Positions 1 to 10,384 of a DNA stretch of 64,000 nt are shown one piece after another. A program made the translations under genes and the position numbers. The notes below the pieces were generated by a model. It saw nothing but the letters and a program-made list of their open reading frames with translations. It searched no databases and was not told the origin of the DNA. This stretch comes from Pedobacter sp. MR2016-24 (GTDB taxonomy: Bacteria; Bacteroidota; Bacteroidia; Sphingobacteriales; Sphingobacteriaceae). Numbering within the stretch: position 1 is the stretch's first letter; the number at the start of each line of letters is the position of its first letter. The DNA lies in NCBI RefSeq assembly GCF_026239655.1, contig NZ_JAPIVO010000002.1, positions 558,001 to 622,000 of the forward strand, read 5' to 3'.

Positions 1-897
1 CGCTATTTTAATCATTTCCAGGTTTCAGATGAGTGGAACGAAGCCACAATGGGCGGAAAAAAGGGGAGAGAGGAATTGTTATTCCATAAAATAGAGCAAT
101 CCATTGGTCAAGGTGCTGTTGTTAAAAAAATGCCTTACAGCTGGAAGAGAATAACGGCAGTTGCGGCTATGCTCCTGTTACTGCTTACTGCTGGTCTTCT
201 GTTTTTTAAGTTGCCACAAGAAAAACCATCACAAATGGTTTCCAAACATACTCAACCTGCATCTGCAACGAATGACCTGATCCAGTTGCCGGATGGAAGT
301 ACCGTGATTTTAAGTGCCGGCAGTCGTTTAACCTATCCCGCTTCATTTAATGGTCAGCCTACCCGTGAGGTTTATCTGACCGGTAAGGCATTTTTTGATA
401 TTAAACATTTAACGCATCAGCCTTTTATTGTACACACAGGTAAGGTAAAAACCACTGTTCTGGGCACGGCATTCGATATTGACTCCCGTCAGGAAGTTGG
501 CAAAATCACCGTAACTGTCATCAGGGGTAAAGTGATTGTGAATAAAGAGAGCAAGACACTGGGCACACTGACACCAAACCAGCAAGTGGTTTATAACGTA
601 AAGGAAGATAAAGCAACGGTGAACAAAATCAATGCAGATCAAACAGTTTCATGGCGGGAGAAAGACCTGCTCTTTAATGATATCGAGTTTAATCAGGCTG
701 TATTGCTGCTGCAAGAGCGTTTTAATGTGAAAATTACCATTGATGATAAAGAACTGGCGGCAGCACATTTTACCACCACGTTATTTGAAAACCAAAGTCT
801 GACAGATTTTCTTGGGCTGATCTGTGATTTTAATCATGCAACATATCATTACAATCCCACAACCAGGGAGGCTATCATACAACCGAAACTCAACTAA
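1..897 (+). CDS. FecR-family anti-sigma factor (5' truncated by window edge)
   Basis: Membrane-bound anti-sigma regulator that would hold an ECF sigma factor inactive until the neighbouring TonB receptor signals. The reading frame is open from base 1: residues such as DEWNEA precede the first ATG at 49, as expected inside the FecR N-terminal cytoplasmic domain, so the true start lies left of the window. One membrane helix is visible (about residues 35-53 counted from the ATG at 49), followed by the periplasmic FecR domain (LPDGSTVILSAGSRLTYP, then GKAFFDI and GTAFDI) and the C-terminal DUF4974-like part. It lies just upstream of a SusC protein with an STN domain, the usual signalling partner. 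The cognate sigma gene is probably just outside the window. Confidence 0.93.
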   Translation, partial: RYFNHFQVSDEWNEATMGGKKGREELLFHKIEQSIGQGAVVKKMPYSWKRITAVAAMLLLLLTAGLLFFKLPQEKPSQMVSKHTQPASATNDLIQLPDGSTVILSAGSRLTYPASFNGQPTREVYLTGKAFFDIKHLTHQPFIVHTGKVKTTVLGTAFDIDSRQEVGKITVTVIRGKVIVNKESKTLGTLTPNQQVVYNVKEDKATVNKINADQTVSWREKDLLFNDIEFNQAVLLLQERFNVKITIDDKELAAAHFTTTLFENQSLTDFLGLICDFNHATYHYNPTTREAIIQPKLN

Positions 898-1057
898 AAA
901 CCATGACCGCAAGCAAACCAACATAACAAAAAGGTCCTGCTACATCAATCAAATGGGGGTTTGATGATGCTGCAGAACCTCCGGGCCACTCCATAGTGGG
1001 GCAGGCCCTGGCATTAATGTAATTCTCAGATTGTAAATCACACAAACATTCGAATAT

Positions 1058-4000
1058 ATGATTTTTTCTGCAATAGCAGCAAGATACAGGGCATGCTATG
1101 TCCGGCACGTAAACAAAAAACTCTTAATTGATTTTATGCGCATCACTTGTTTCACTTTCCTGGTGGTCACCATTTCAGCACAACTGCTAACTGCATCTTC
1201 TTTGAAAGGGCAGGAAATGAAGACTGTAAAAGTTAAGATCACTTTAAAAAAAGAAAGCCTGGTTAATGCACTCGACAAGATCGAAAAGCAGACGCCTTTC
1301 CATTTTCTGTACAGAAAAGAAGATATGAAAGGTCTGGCATTGCTGAACCTAAGAGAAACCACAACTACGGTAGACCAGCTATTGAAGGCATTGCTGGCAA
1401 ATTCTGATTTAGAATTCAAACAGGTTAACCGCCACATCGTACTCAGTTTAAAAACATCAACCACTACAAAAAATGCGAATGAAGAAAACGTCTACTTAAA
1501 AAAGAATACCAATAATGCAGATCCGATTCAAATCAATGGACGGGTAATTGATGACAGTAAAAGAGGAATCCCTAGTGTAAGTATCTGGCTTGTAGATTCT
1601 AAAATAGGTGCCGCTACAGATAATAACGGTTATTATACCTTAAGTGTGCCGGATTCAAATGCAGTCATTGAAGTGCGTTATGTAGGGTTTGCTACCAAAA
1701 GGGTAAAGATTAAAGGCGGTGCCTATAAGATTATTCAGCTGCAGACAGATCAGAAAAGTCTGGATGAGGTAGTAATTAATAACGGTTTGTTCGATCGCAA
1801 GGTTGGTAATTTTACCGGGGCAGTAGCTACTTTCAACAGTGCTCAGATCAAGGTGGTAACCAATCAAAATGTAATTGCTGCACTGGCGATTCTTGATCCT
1901 TCTTTTGTCATCGTAGAAAACAATAGTCTGGGCTCAAATCCAAATGCCCTGCCGGATGTGCAGCTGCGTGGTCAGACAGGATTTCCTAATGTAGGGGATC
2001 AGTATGCGAATGCACCAAATCAACCCTTGTTTATCCTGGATGGTTTTGAAACTACGCTGCAGCGGATTTATGATTTAAATATCAACATGATCAAGAGCGT
2101 GACCTTACTGAAAGACGCTTCTGCAAAAGCCATTTATGGATCTAAAGCAGGTAACGGAGTAGTTGTCGTGGAGACCGTTAAACCAGAACCGGGTGCCTTA
2201 CGTGTGTCCTATTCAGCAAGTTTAAACTTAGAAGCACCAGATTTATCCAGTTATAAACTGACCAACTCTGCGCAGAAGGTGCAGGCAGAAGTGCTGGCAG
2301 GAAGATATATCTCAGCTAATCCTGTAAATGAGGCCGTGTTGACGGCTCAATATGCCATCAACCAAAAAGCAGCTCTAGAGGGTGTTGATTCCTATTGGCT
2401 TTCTCAACCGTTGCAAAATGGTTATGGACAACGCCACAGTGTAATGGTTGATGGTGGAGATCAGGCTTTAAGGTATTCTGCAAACATGAATTACAACAAA
2501 AATATCGGGGTAATGAAAGGTTCGGACAGGACTACAATCAGCGGCTCTATTAATTTGTCTTACAGGACGGATAAGTTTTCCTTCAATAACATCTTGACGA
2601 TCGACAAAAATACGGCAAAAAACTCTCCATATGGGTCTTTCAGCGATTATGCGCGGATGAATCCATACTGGAGAATCAATGATGAGTCGGGGCATTTAAT
2701 TCCAACTTATACAAATTTTGGAACGACAGTATACAACCCTTTGTATAACGGCGAATTAAATTCAAAAGACAACAGCAAATACACCAATATCGTAGAGAAT
2801 TTTTACACGGAGTGGAGACCATCCAAAGTATTGAGATTCACCGGTCGTGTAGGTTTAAATATGCAAAGCAATAACTCGGAGAATTATGTCTCGGCAAATA
2901 ATACGCGCTACGCAGCTATTCCGGTAACGTCTCCGTTGTATCAGGAACGTGGAGAATATACCATTACCAATGGGAACAACTCAAATGTGAGCAGTGATAT
3001 AGGTGCGGCTTATACACTTGACCGTGGGAAACACCAGTTGCTGGCCAATGCCATTTATTCCATTACACAAAACGTAACCAATATCAATGGCATGACAGCA
3101 GTAGGATTTCCTAATGACAACCTTGATTTCATCTCGGCAGGTTACAAGTACCGCGACGGATCAAGACCTACGGGGTCAGAAAACACAGCACGTACGATGG
3201 CTGTAACCACAGCTGTAAACTATGCGTATGACAACCGTTTTTTATCAGATCTGAGTTACCGTGCTAATGCCAGTTCACAGTTTGGTGCAAATAACAGATG
3301 GGGTAGTTTCTGGTCGGCCGGTCTGGGTTGGAACGTACATAATGAAGCTTTCATGAAAAGCCTTCAGGGAAAAGTAGATCTCCTAAAAATCAGGGCCAGT
3401 ATTGGTAGTACCGGTACGCAAAACTTCAGTGCTTATGACGCTTTAACTTCCTACAGGTACAATACCGCGCAAAATTATAATGGTGATGTAGGTTTTAACC
3501 TGATTTCACTGGCTAATCCAGATTTGCAATGGCAAAAAGTAATGGATAAAAATATTGGTGTCGACATCAGTTTATTCCAGAAATTAAGCCTGCGTTTTGA
3601 TGCCTATATCAAAGATACACAGAACCTGCTTTCAGACCAGGTATTGCCTTTGTCAACAGGATTCAGCGCGTATAAAGAGAATATCGGACAGGTGAGGAAT
3701 CAGGGCTACCAGGTAGGTGCCAGCATGCGGGTGTATAACAATTCATCTTCCAACACATTTGTAACTGTATTTGTGAATGCGGCGCACAATACAAACAAGA
3801 TCAGAAATGTTTCCAGTTCACTGGAACAACTGAATACAACAGAAGATGAAAATAAATTGAATTCTGGTTCTACTGCTGCAGAACGTGCATTGAGACAAAA
3901 TCCATCTACGCGTTATGTTCCGGGACAGTCAATGTCGGCCATCTGGGTAGTACCATCACTGGGGATCGATCCATCTAACGGCAGAGAGATTTTTGTGAAG

Positions 4001-4516
4001 AGAGATGGCTCACAAACCTACATCTGGTCTGCTGAAGACTATGTAGTAGGGGGCGATGCTAATCCCTATATGAACGGATCTTTCGGAAGTAATGTGAGGT
4101 ATAAAAATCTGACAGTCAATTTTGCTTTCTCATTCAGATTAGGCGGTCAGGCTTATAATACCAGTTTGGTTCAAAAGGTAGAGAATGCTGATTTTATCTA
4201 TAATGTTGACGTAAGAGCATTGGAGCAACGCTGGTCTGTTCCAGGTCAGGCTGCAATTTACAAAGATATTGCAGACATCACGCCTACTAAACCAACGTCC
4301 AGATTTGTTCAGGACCTGAATGAATTGACATTTTCTTCTATCAGCTTAGGCTATGATTTCAACAAACTGAAGTTCATGGGGCCAAATAATAAGAGCCGTA
4401 TCAATGTTGCTTTAAACCTGAACGATATTGCCAGGGTAGCAACGGTGAAAACAGAACGTGGTTTGGATTATCCTTATGCACGTACCATATCAATGTCTAT
4501 ACAAGCTAACTTTTAA
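1058..4516 (+). CDS. SusC/RagA-family TonB-linked outer membrane protein with STN domain
   Basis: Outer-membrane TonB-dependent importer, 1152 residues, the normal length for SusC. In order: a 26-residue polar lead, a signal-type hydrophobic stretch beginning MRITCFTFLVV, an STN domain (about 57-130) that contacts FecR, a carboxypeptidase-D-like domain (about 157-235, INGRVIDDSKRGIPSVSIW), the plug (RGQTGF, LFILDGFE, IKSVTLLKDASAKAIYGSK) and the beta barrel ending in IQANF with terminal Phe. An internal ATG at 1136 could be the start, but Pedobacter relatives commonly carry this longer lead, so 1058 is kept. SusD follows after 9 bp, so the two are co-transcribed. The substrate cannot be deduced from the sequence. 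Confidence 0.95.
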   Translation: MIFSAIAARYRACYVRHVNKKLLIDFMRITCFTFLVVTISAQLLTASSLKGQEMKTVKVKITLKKESLVNALDKIEKQTPFHFLYRKEDMKGLALLNLRETTTTVDQLLKALLANSDLEFKQVNRHIVLSLKTSTTTKNANEENVYLKKNTNNADPIQINGRVIDDSKRGIPSVSIWLVDSKIGAATDNNGYYTLSVPDSNAVIEVRYVGFATKRVKIKGGAYKIIQLQTDQKSLDEVVINNGLFDRKVGNFTGAVATFNSAQIKVVTNQNVIAALAILDPSFVIVENNSLGSNPNALPDVQLRGQTGFPNVGDQYANAPNQPLFILDGFETTLQRIYDLNINMIKSVTLLKDASAKAIYGSKAGNGVVVVETVKPEPGALRVSYSASLNLEAPDLSSYKLTNSAQKVQAEVLAGRYISANPVNEAVLTAQYAINQKAALEGVDSYWLSQPLQNGYGQRHSVMVDGGDQALRYSANMNYNKNIGVMKGSDRTTISGSINLSYRTDKFSFNNILTIDKNTAKNSPYGSFSDYARMNPYWRINDESGHLIPTYTNFGTTVYNPLYNGELNSKDNSKYTNIVENFYTEWRPSKVLRFTGRVGLNMQSNNSENYVSANNTRYAAIPVTSPLYQERGEYTITNGNNSNVSSDIGAAYTLDRGKHQLLANAIYSITQNVTNINGMTAVGFPNDNLDFISAGYKYRDGSRPTGSENTARTMAVTTAVNYAYDNRFLSDLSYRANASSQFGANNRWGSFWSAGLGWNVHNEAFMKSLQGKVDLLKIRASIGSTGTQNFSAYDALTSYRYNTAQNYNGDVGFNLISLANPDLQWQKVMDKNIGVDISLFQKLSLRFDAYIKDTQNLLSDQVLPLSTGFSAYKENIGQVRNQGYQVGASMRVYNNSSSNTFVTVFVNAAHNTNKIRNVSSSLEQLNTTEDENKLNSGSTAAERALRQNPSTRYVPGQSMSAIWVVPSLGIDPSNGREIFVKRDGSQTYIWSAEDYVVGGDANPYMNGSFGSNVRYKNLTVNFAFSFRLGGQAYNTSLVQKVENADFIYNVDVRALEQRWSVPGQAAIYKDIADITPTKPTSRFVQDLNELTFSSISLGYDFNKLKFMGPNNKSRINVALNLNDIARVATVKTERGLDYPYARTISMSIQANF

Positions 4517-4525
4517 GATAAGAAC

Positions 4526-5929
4526 ATGAAGAATATTTATATTGTTTTAATGCTGATCGCAGCAATGGCAACGTCTTCCTGCAAAAAATGGCTGGAAGTA
4601 AAGCCTAAAACTGAAGTAGAAGCTTCAGTTGCTTTTAGAAATGAACAGGGTTACAAGGATGCCCTGACCGGGGTGTATTTGGATATGACCGCTAACGGTT
4701 TATACGGAAAGGAACTTACTTTTGGTATGATGGATGTACTGGCAAGAGAGTACACAACGGTTAATGGTGCAAGCTATGGAGGTTATGAAACTTTCAATTA
4801 TGCACAGGATTCTTTAAAAACCAAAATTGATGCTTCCTGGGCAAAAATGTATAACGTGGTGGCCAACACCAACAGCTTAATCATGAATATCAATTCGGCA
4901 GATCCGGCATTGTTTTCTGCCTCCACAATGAATATCATTAAAGGTGAGGCTTACGGTTTGCGTGCTTTCCTGCACTTCGATTTGTTAAGGATGTTTGCCC
5001 CGGCACCGTCTTCAGCAGGTGGAGCTACAGCGTTAGCGATTCCTTATGTAGAAACGATTGAGCCTAAGGCTACACCTATAGCTACTGTAACAGAGGTGCT
5101 GACTAAAATCCAGGCAGATCTGGCAATTGCAGCGGAGGCCTTAAGGGGTACCGATCCGATTTTACAAGGGAAAACGTCAACAGGATACTTAAGGGATAGA
5201 ATTTATAAGTTCAACTATTATGCGGTTAAAGCCTTGCAAGCCCGTGTTTACCTGTATGCTGGTGACAGAACAAATGCATTGATTTGTGCTAGAGAAGTGA
5301 TTACTTCTGGCAGGTATCCTGCAGCGCAACAGGCAAATATCATTAATGGGAACGACCGTTTGTTTCAGGATGAAATCATTTTTGCCTTGAATATCAATAA
5401 CATTGCGGCCACGGCGACCAATTATTTTTCAAGGACTTCCACCAGTTTACTGGGAAAAAGTGCAGCTAATTACCTGGCTGAAATGGATAATGCCTCGTCT
5501 GATTACCGTCTGATCTATCTGACTTCCACAGCTGATGTAACTTCTATTCTGTTTCCAACCAAACTGGTACCACTGGCAAGCGGAATTGCCTTTTATGGAA
5601 ATAAAATGCCTGTTATCAGGGTATCTGAAATGTATTACATCGCTGCAGAATGTTTAAAAGATACAGATCCGCAGGCTGCTGTAGATTATCTGAATTATGT
5701 AAGAATGAACAGGGCACAGACAACTGTAATCCCGGCTACTTACACAGCTGCGCAGATTCAGAATGAAATATTCAAAGAATACCGCAGGGAATTTATCTGT
5801 GAAGGTCAGCTGTTTTATTATTACAAGCGGGTAAACTCTCCAACAATTGCTTATACCACTGCCACTGGTAGTAACGCGGTATATGTTTTTCCAAAACCAG
5901 ATCAGGAAATAGAATACGGAAACAGATAA
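4526..5929 (+). CDS. SusD/RagB-family nutrient-binding lipoprotein
   Basis: Surface lipoprotein that caps the SusC barrel and binds the substrate. The signal peptide ends in a lipobox with Cys19 (ATSSC), followed by the SusD start KKWLEVKPKTEVEASVAFRNEQGYKDALTGVY. The TPR-like helical region is recognisable (GEAYGLRAFLHFDLLRMFAP, ALQARVYLYAGD) and the C-terminal EYRREFICEGQLFYYYKR is the conserved SusD tail. At 467 residues it is on the short side for the family. It follows SusC by 9 bp and precedes a DUF4843 lipoprotein by 11 bp, so it belongs to one operon. Confidence 0.94.
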   Translation: MKNIYIVLMLIAAMATSSCKKWLEVKPKTEVEASVAFRNEQGYKDALTGVYLDMTANGLYGKELTFGMMDVLAREYTTVNGASYGGYETFNYAQDSLKTKIDASWAKMYNVVANTNSLIMNINSADPALFSASTMNIIKGEAYGLRAFLHFDLLRMFAPAPSSAGGATALAIPYVETIEPKATPIATVTEVLTKIQADLAIAAEALRGTDPILQGKTSTGYLRDRIYKFNYYAVKALQARVYLYAGDRTNALICAREVITSGRYPAAQQANIINGNDRLFQDEIIFALNINNIAATATNYFSRTSTSLLGKSAANYLAEMDNASSDYRLIYLTSTADVTSILFPTKLVPLASGIAFYGNKMPVIRVSEMYYIAAECLKDTDPQAAVDYLNYVRMNRAQTTVIPATYTAAQIQNEIFKEYRREFICEGQLFYYYKRVNSPTIAYTTATGSNAVYVFPKPDQEIEYGNR

Positions 5930-5940
5930 TACATAAAGAA

Positions 5941-6705
5941 ATGACTACGAAATTCAGAACACTATTGATATTGTCTGTTACTTTATTAACAGGCCTGTTA
6001 GGCTCCTGCGCAAAGGAGATCGACACTTATGAAGATGATCCAAGATTGTATTTTTTTGAACGTGCAACCGACCTTGTACAAACAAGAATCACATCTAAAT
6101 CTTTTTCTTTCCTTTCATTGCCAGCTGCAGTGGTTACGGATACCGTAAAGATTAAGGTGAAAACCATGGGATTGGCCACCAGCTATGACCGTGTGTTAAA
6201 AGGAGCAACTATTGCCACAGGAACTACGGCAACAGAAGGTGTGCATTATGTGTTTTTAAATGGGATGATTAAGGCGGGACAGGTAGAAGGTTTTTTACCT
6301 GTATTATTAAACCGTACCACAGATATCAGGAATACAAGCTTAACGCTCAACCTGACTATCGCTGCTAACGAGAACTTTAAGCCTGGTGTAGTAGAGGATC
6401 AAACTTTTACTTTAAGCTGGAGTGAGGATGTGGTCAAACCTACCAACTGGGATACGTTGATTGGTTTGAGCTTTTATTTTGGTCCCTACAGTAAAGAGAA
6501 GTTTCGCTTTGTGGTGAATACAACCGGGATAAGCGATTTTCCCCTACAGCAAAGTGGCAGGGTACCGCTGAATCCGGGTGAATATTCCAACAGTATGATG
6601 AATGACATTAAGCTGCGGGTTAAAGAAGCACTTGCAACTTATAATGCAACACATGCTGTACCATTAACAGATGAAACCGGAACACTCATCACCTTTCCAA
6701 ACTAA
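5941..6705 (+). CDS. DUF4843 domain-containing lipoprotein
   Basis: Accessory surface lipoprotein of SUS-like operons, function unknown. Lipobox LLGSC gives lipidated Cys23. The following stretch KEIDTYEDDPRLYFFE is the family signature, and the rest is a beta-rich domain in which proteins of this family repeatedly carry DTVKIKVKTMG and EGVHYVF motifs, both present here. Length 254 residues is normal. It lies between SusD and a PKD-like lipoprotein, the usual gene order for this family. It probably assists binding at the SusC/D complex; that role is inferred from position only. Confidence 0.85.
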   Translation: MTTKFRTLLILSVTLLTGLLGSCAKEIDTYEDDPRLYFFERATDLVQTRITSKSFSFLSLPAAVVTDTVKIKVKTMGLATSYDRVLKGATIATGTTATEGVHYVFLNGMIKAGQVEGFLPVLLNRTTDIRNTSLTLNLTIAANENFKPGVVEDQTFTLSWSEDVVKPTNWDTLIGLSFYFGPYSKEKFRFVVNTTGISDFPLQQSGRVPLNPGEYSNSMMNDIKLRVKEALATYNATHAVPLTDETGTLITFPN

Positions 6706-6722
6706 CCCTTAAAGAGAGCATT

Positions 6723-8264
6723 ATGAAAACGATTAGACTATCCCTGTACTTTTGTATCGGAGTACTGCTTACGCTGGCAGTTTCCTGTAAAAAAGACCTC
6801 GGGAAATATGATTATACGACTGTAAATACCCCTGTGCTGGATACCACCCAGGTGCCTGCAAGTTATTCCATCGAGCGTTACGCGAATTTAATTATTGATC
6901 CGAAAATCAGGATGAATGGCATAGATACCACCACTCTAACCTACAAATGGCAATTGTACAAGACAACGGTGGCCACGGGACAGACCAATGTACCCAGAGT
7001 ACTTTCCACATTACGCAGGTTAAACGTCCCTATCGCTGATCAGATTGGCTTGTATAACGTAGAACTTATTGTTACGGACACTAAAAATCAAGCGAAAACA
7101 AATATTGTGTTTGATCTGAGTGTATCTGCCGGCATGGAATATGGCGTACTGGTACTACACACTGCAGGAACAACATCAGATGTGGACTTTCTAGTCACCC
7201 GTAACGCAGTGCCCCTTCCTGCTATTCCTGAAAAAAGAATCAGGAACCTATACTTATCTGCAACAGGGGCAGGCCTGCCTGGCATAGGTCGTTTTATTAG
7301 TCCGAGCAGAAGGACCAGCTTTAGTGCTATAGTTACAAACTGGGTAACTGTTGGAACCAGTACACAACTGCAAAGAGTGAGCGGAAATGACTTTAGCTTC
7401 CTTAGGGATAATGGCTCGTTATTCCTGAGACCCGGAACAGTGATCAATCCGCAAGCACATAACTTAAGTGATATCAGTTCTTATGAGACGCTGATCAATG
7501 ACGGGAAAATGTACTTTACCAATGCTTCAGATCAGTTAGTGGCATCTTATTCTGCGGCTTTGACGGGTGATTATTACCTGGCCCCTTTTACGGTAAGCGG
7601 AGCCTCTGGCGCATTGATCGCTGTGGGCTATGACCAAAAGTATGGCCGTTTTATCCGTCCTACATCGGCTACAGCAGGCACGATAACAGATTTTCGTACG
7701 CCGGGAAATACTGCTCAGCCATTTAACCTGACCAATATTGGTATGGATATGGTGGGTATGGATCGTGGAATCAGCAATTATACCCTGGCCTTTTTCAAAG
7801 AGAAAACTGGTACCCGCAGGTGGTTATACGTAATTAATTTCGCTACCTCTGATAATGGCCTATTAGGCATCAGCAGCAGTGAAATGACCAACCTCCCTGA
7901 AATTGATCAGGCGCTGTTTTACCAGGGCAACAAGGCTTCTAACATTTGTTATTATGGAACAGCTGGTAAGATTTACCTTTATGACTATACGACAAGTAAC
8001 CGCCCGACTGTTGGATTTACTGCACCAGCAGGAGAGACAATTACGTGTATGAAAGTATACAAACCTACACCAAATGCTAACCTGGCAGCTGTGGATGGTA
8101 CGCTATTATATGTAGCCACCTGGGATGGTACGCAGGGCAGGGTATATGAACTCGGTATTAATCCAACTACGGCTGTGATTAATCCAACACCGCTGAACAA
8201 GTTTGAAGGTTTTGGCAGAGTTGCAGACATCACTGCTAAACCAAGAGGTGCAGGGAATCTATAG
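6723..8264 (+). CDS. PKD-like family lipoprotein
   Basis: Exported lipoprotein, 513 residues. Lipobox AVSC gives Cys22, then KKDLGKYDYTTVN, the start typical of the PKD-like lipoproteins encoded with SusC/SusD/DUF4843. An Ig-like segment (IDPKIRMNGID...LTYKWQLYK) is followed by a repeat-rich beta region that may form a propeller (VLVLHTAG, KIYLYDY, LLYVATWDG). No catalytic motif is seen. It starts 17 bp after the DUF4843 gene and is the last gene before a stem-loop at 8289-8339, so it probably closes the SUS-like operon proper. Likely role: surface substrate binding. Confidence 0.8.
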   Translation: MKTIRLSLYFCIGVLLTLAVSCKKDLGKYDYTTVNTPVLDTTQVPASYSIERYANLIIDPKIRMNGIDTTTLTYKWQLYKTTVATGQTNVPRVLSTLRRLNVPIADQIGLYNVELIVTDTKNQAKTNIVFDLSVSAGMEYGVLVLHTAGTTSDVDFLVTRNAVPLPAIPEKRIRNLYLSATGAGLPGIGRFISPSRRTSFSAIVTNWVTVGTSTQLQRVSGNDFSFLRDNGSLFLRPGTVINPQAHNLSDISSYETLINDGKMYFTNASDQLVASYSAALTGDYYLAPFTVSGASGALIAVGYDQKYGRFIRPTSATAGTITDFRTPGNTAQPFNLTNIGMDMVGMDRGISNYTLAFFKEKTGTRRWLYVINFATSDNGLLGISSSEMTNLPEIDQALFYQGNKASNICYYGTAGKIYLYDYTTSNRPTVGFTAPAGETITCMKVYKPTPNANLAAVDGTLLYVATWDGTQGRVYELGINPTTAVINPTPLNKFEGFGRVADITAKPRGAGNL

Positions 8265-8288
8265 GCGTACATTTTATAAAAATCTTTT

Positions 8289-8339
8289 ATGAAGCTTGCA
8301 TAAGTTGACATCGTAGATATCATCTTATACAAGCTTCAT
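8289..8339 (+). terminator. Stem-loop between SUS-like operon and tlpA genes
   Basis: The arms ATGAAGCTTGCATAAG (8289-8304) and CTTATACAAGCTTCAT (8324-8339) pair over 16 bp with one G-T wobble, around a 19-nt loop. No T-run follows, so it is not a classical intrinsic terminator. It may protect the upstream mRNA or attenuate read-through into the TlpA genes. Confidence 0.5.
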
Positions 8340-8365
8340 CACAATTAAACATCAATTAAATTCCT

Positions 8366-10297
8366 ATGAAAAAATTAATCCTTGCAGGCATCACTATGAT
8401 ACTTGCAATTACTAACCTGTCACTTTCTGCGCAGGTCAAAAACTTTACGCTGAGTACCGAAAAACCTGTTGCAGGGGAGCAGGTAGGTGTGATTTACAAC
8501 CCTAAAGGGACAGTTCTTGAAGGAAAAAAGAAAATCACAGCTACGGTGTACCAGTTCTGTAATTATCAGTGGAGAAAGAATGACATTGTGCTGGAGAAAA
8601 AAGACAGCATATGGACCGCCAACTATCTTTTACCAGCAGATGCGAGTCTGGTTGCCTTCAAATTTAAAAGCGGGAAATCAGTTGATATTGGTCAGTCAAT
8701 GGCTTACGGATGGCTTTTATTTGGAAAAGATGGTAAAAATGTTCCCGGTGCATATGCAGGCTGGGCATTTTTAAGAAATGCATCAGTTCCGGAAATGTTT
8801 CCTGACTTTACTAAAACCCAGTTTTTGATTGGGGATGATGTGGTGGTATACTGGATGGAACAGCAACTTCGGTATGTGCCTTCAAGCAAGAGAGATATCT
8901 TTTATGCCCATTTGAAAGTCCTTAAAAAGGTAGATGCAGAGAAGGCAAAAAAAGCCGCAGTGAGAGATATCGCTTATATGAAAAACCTGCCTGATTTGAC
9001 AGAAAAGGATTTGAATAACATCAAACGCGTATACGCTGAAATTTTAGAATTACCGGCATCGGCCGATTCTATGGCGAATGTAATTGCTTCGATTGATTCT
9101 GCAGCGATCAAAAGCCGGAATCCGGAGAAGCTTGCAGCCATGAAGTTGATCGGAGCAGAAAGGGATTACAAAAAGTTACTGCAGCTGAATATTAGTTTTC
9201 TCGAACGTTTCCCAATGGATAAGGCAGATCGTGCTTTTGATCAGGCCAACAGGATCGACTATGCTAAAGTTTATTCCTCTATCCTGATTATTGCCTCGGT
9301 GGAAAAGGACGCTGTGACGTTCAAAAAGTATATCACAACAGCGCCATTTGCTACGCTACCTAATGCTTTCTATAAGTGTATGTATGTGCCATATGTGTCA
9401 CTCAAAAGTTTTACGGCAGAACAGGTTTATGAATATGCGCGGCCAATGATGGATAGGCTGATGGACTTCAGCGAGGTAAAACCTGAGGGTTTTATGGACG
9501 TATATCTGGGCAATGCGGGTGTATATGCAGACGTTCTGATGCATTTAAATAAAAATGAAGCAGCGCTGGGCTTTGCAAATGCTGCACAGCAAAAATATGA
9601 ATATGGCAATTCTCCGCTGAACGAGGTAACCGCCATATTACTGGAAAGGGCCGTGCAGCAGGATAAATTGAAATTTGTGCTGAAAAGTAGTATGAAGAAA
9701 AATCAGATGACGCCTTTGATGCTGGAAATGATGAAAAAGAACTACATCGCGCTGCATAAATCTGAAGCCGGTTACGATACTTATCTGGCCTCTTTAAAAG
9801 ATGTGAAGTTAAATGCAGAACTGGAAAGTAAGGTAAAGGAGTCGATGATCAAAAAGGATTTACCAGAATTCAGCGTAAAGAATAACAAGGGTAAGCTGGT
9901 AAAACTGAGCGATCAGAAAGGAAAAGTGGTTGTATTGGATTTCTGGGCTTCCTGGTGCGCACCTTGTAAAGCGGCTTTCCCGGGAATGAAGATGGCCGTA
10001 GAAAAATATAAAAACGATAAGGATGTAGCCTTTTTCTTTGTAGATACCCAGGAGCATATCAAAGACTATGAAACCTATGTAAAAAAGTACCTGAAAGACC
10101 ATAATTTTGATTTTGAGGTGCTGTTTGATGCAGATGCAAAACTATCGAAAAGCTTTGGTGTAGGACCAATTCCGCATAAAATGGTGATCGATAAAAATGG
10201 AAAACTGCGCTTCTCTGAAGTAGGCTATATGGGCAGCCCGTCTGAATTGGTAGATGAAATTAGCATGATGGTAGAACTTGCACGTAAGGCAGATTAA
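8366..10297 (+). CDS. TlpA-family thiol-disulfide protein (first tandem copy)
   Basis: Secreted thioredoxin-fold protein, 643 residues. A signal peptide ends near LSLSAQ. A beta-sandwich N-terminal domain (about 23-130) and a long helical middle are followed by the TlpA/AhpC-TSA domain from about residue 490, with the redox motif WCAPC near residue 530 in VVLDFWASWCAPCKAAFPG. The cis-Pro loop GVGPIPHKMVIDKNGKLR is present, so the redox domain looks functional. The next gene is a full-length paralogue with the same architecture, indicating tandem duplication. It could reduce disulfides in periplasmic or surface proteins of the neighbouring uptake locus; the actual partner is unknown. Confidence 0.9.
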   Translation: MKKLILAGITMILAITNLSLSAQVKNFTLSTEKPVAGEQVGVIYNPKGTVLEGKKKITATVYQFCNYQWRKNDIVLEKKDSIWTANYLLPADASLVAFKFKSGKSVDIGQSMAYGWLLFGKDGKNVPGAYAGWAFLRNASVPEMFPDFTKTQFLIGDDVVVYWMEQQLRYVPSSKRDIFYAHLKVLKKVDAEKAKKAAVRDIAYMKNLPDLTEKDLNNIKRVYAEILELPASADSMANVIASIDSAAIKSRNPEKLAAMKLIGAERDYKKLLQLNISFLERFPMDKADRAFDQANRIDYAKVYSSILIIASVEKDAVTFKKYITTAPFATLPNAFYKCMYVPYVSLKSFTAEQVYEYARPMMDRLMDFSEVKPEGFMDVYLGNAGVYADVLMHLNKNEAALGFANAAQQKYEYGNSPLNEVTAILLERAVQQDKLKFVLKSSMKKNQMTPLMLEMMKKNYIALHKSEAGYDTYLASLKDVKLNAELESKVKESMIKKDLPEFSVKNNKGKLVKLSDQKGKVVVLDFWASWCAPCKAAFPGMKMAVEKYKNDKDVAFFFVDTQEHIKDYETYVKKYLKDHNFDFEVLFDADAKLSKSFGVGPIPHKMVIDKNGKLRFSEVGYMGSPSELVDEISMMVELARKAD

Positions 10298-10384
10298 CAT
10301 TTTATACCCATGATTGCCAAAAACTGACGATAGGTTTGGCTCAGCGGCAGTCATATAATTCGATTTAATAATTAAACACACAAC